Source: Bacillota bacterium (lineage in GTDB: Bacteria > Bacillota > Sulfobacillia > JAJZYS01 > JAJYTV01). From it: DNA of 5,646 nt. Shown in pieces: positions 4,920-5,646 of this stretch (position 1 is the stretch's first letter; each line of letters begins with the position of its first letter). A model generated the notes under the pieces. That model had not been told where the DNA came from. It ran no database searches and was given only the letters and a program-made list of their open reading frames with translations. Position numbers and translations under genes: made by a program. The stretch spans positions 1 through 5,646 of the forward strand of contig JAJZIE010000169.1 of NCBI GenBank assembly GCA_021810725.1. Direction: 5' to 3'.

Positions 4920-5630
4920 GTGTCGCAGTGGCTGGCCGGCAAGGCGTACATACTGGGTCGGTGGCTTGAACGGAAGGCCGTGGAACACTCGCCCGAGATC
5001 TCCGTGGGTGCTGTGTCCGCGTCGCCGTCAGCGGTCCCTGCCTTATCGATAAAAGCTGCCGGTGACTCCCCTGAGATTCCCACTCAGCCGCCTGTCGCGT
5101 CGCAGGCAAGCTTCGCGACGCCCCTCGTGGAAGACACGCCTTTCGTGGCCGCTGATCTACCTGCCGCGGCGGATCCGTTCGAGCCGGCGCCCGCCTCCAT
5201 GGGTGGGGAAACCGCGCCGCAAGCCGCATCGGTCGAGAAGGCGGAAACCGAGGAGGTGCCGCCCGCTGCCCCGACGCCGACCGCGCTAGACGCACCCGAG
5301 TCCTCGTCCAGTCGGGAGGGTTCCTTGCCTCGGGCGGCCGCTCCGGCCTTCGCCGCGGGACTTCGGATTTCAGCGAGCCCGCCAGTCGTCTTTGCGCAAA
5401 CCCGTCCCCAGGCCAAGACGGACGGTTGGATCGTGCGGAGCGTTCCCAGGTCGGAGGTGGGCCAACGCATTCTCTCGCCCACCAGCACTTTCCCGGCCAC
5501 GTCCACGATGCTGACGGCTGCAGACATCGCGCCGCGCGCGGCCCGCGCCTCGGACTCCAGGGCGGGCGGGCTGCAGCGCTGGCCATCCCAGGCGGTGACC
5601 GCCAAAGGCAACGTGCATCAGTATCCCTGA
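4920..5630 (+). CDS. Unrecognised Ala/Pro/Ser-rich, probably disordered protein
   Basis: I do not recognise this 236-residue protein. Its first 22 residues (SQWLAGKAYILGRWLERKA and neighbours) look like an amphipathic helix with Trp and Arg/Lys. Residues about 24-165 are low complexity, rich in Ala, Pro, Ser, Thr and Glu (for example EEVPPAAPTPTALDAPESSS at 111-130), and look disordered. The tail (166-236) has more order-prone residues: KTDGWIVRSV (166-175), STMLTAADIA (195-204) and GGLQRWPSQAVTAKG (216-230). There is no cysteine, no signal peptide and no transmembrane segment. The motif SPEI occurs twice (24-27 and 50-53). GTG 4920 with GAGGAGG 8 nt upstream is a strong start. Coding support is moderate: one open frame of 237 codons with mostly G/C third positions, but with more rare codons (TTA, ATA and AAA near 5041-5052) than the enzymes nearby. 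The opposite strand is partly open at 5084-5611 but lacks a ribosome site. A linker, scaffold or surface/secretion-related role is possible but unproven. Confidence 0.6.
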   Translation: MSQWLAGKAYILGRWLERKAVEHSPEISVGAVSASPSAVPALSIKAAGDSPEIPTQPPVASQASFATPLVEDTPFVAADLPAAADPFEPAPASMGGETAPQAASVEKAETEEVPPAAPTPTALDAPESSSSREGSLPRAAAPAFAAGLRISASPPVVFAQTRPQAKTDGWIVRSVPRSEVGQRILSPTSTFPATSTMLTAADIAPRAARASDSRAGGLQRWPSQAVTAKGNVHQYP

Positions 5631-5646
5631 CGCCACCACTGACCTG

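Noticed and set aside
4579..5586. A 335-codon open frame on the - strand across the GNAT 3' end and the last gene.
   Set aside because: The product is an Arg/Pro-rich shadow with no domain, and it overlaps the conserved acetyl-CoA-binding part of the GNAT gene.
5084..5611. A 175-codon - strand frame opposite the last gene, considered as the true gene.
   Set aside because: It shares the third-position phase with the + frame, so base composition cannot exclude it, but it starts at TTG with no ribosome site and is shorter. The + frame has GAGGAGG-GTG and stays open further on the 5' side. A low residual chance remains.
1..5646. Searches by eye for tRNA, rRNA, CRISPR repeats, insertion-sequence ends and attachment sites.
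   Set aside because: No regularly spaced direct repeats, no cloverleaf-like segment, no transposase or integrase motif and no terminal inverted repeats were seen.

Overview
The window is a gene-dense, GC-rich stretch of bacterial chromosome with six protein-coding genes, no RNA genes and no mobile element. The host is a high-GC bacterium. The mix of genes (a NarL-type two-component pair, a family GH4 glycosidase served by an ATP-dependent BadF-type sugar kinase rather than PTS genes, and a tandem-GNAT protein) would suit a Chloroflexota- or Actinomycetota-like organism. That placement is an inference and is weak.

Left part (1-894, + strand): the C-terminal ATPase end of a sensor histidine kinase, cut by the window edge, overlaps by 4 nt (TTGA) with a complete LuxR/NarL-family response regulator that starts at TTG. 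The two form one signalling pair.

Middle (891-3837, - strand): a three-gene operon read right to left. It encodes a PIG-L/LmbE-family N-deacetylase, a GH4 NAD-dependent 6-phospho-glycosidase and a BadF/NAG-kinase-like sugar kinase. Both internal junctions are ATGA overlaps and neither downstream start has a good Shine-Dalgarno, so translational coupling is likely. The simplest reading is intracellular catabolism of an amino-sugar-containing or beta-linked oligosaccharide: deacetylation, ATP-dependent phosphorylation and hydrolysis of the phosphorylated glycoside. No transporter lies in the window. The kinase gene ends tail-to-tail against the response regulator gene, with the two stop codons interlocked in the 4 nt TTAG.

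Right part (3838-5630, + strand): a 122-nt divergent intergenic region separates the operon from a 292-residue tandem-GNAT acetyltransferase starting at GTG. After it come three small inverted repeats and then a gene for a 236-residue, cysteine-free, Ala/Pro/Ser-rich protein that I do not recognise. It has an excellent Shine-Dalgarno in front of a GTG start.

The genes that open a transcription unit or stand alone use TTG or GTG starts behind strong purine-rich ribosome sites, while the overlapped operon genes use ATG without one. The least explained items are the last protein with its hairpin-rich leader, and the pairing of a deacetylase with a divergent acetyltransferase.
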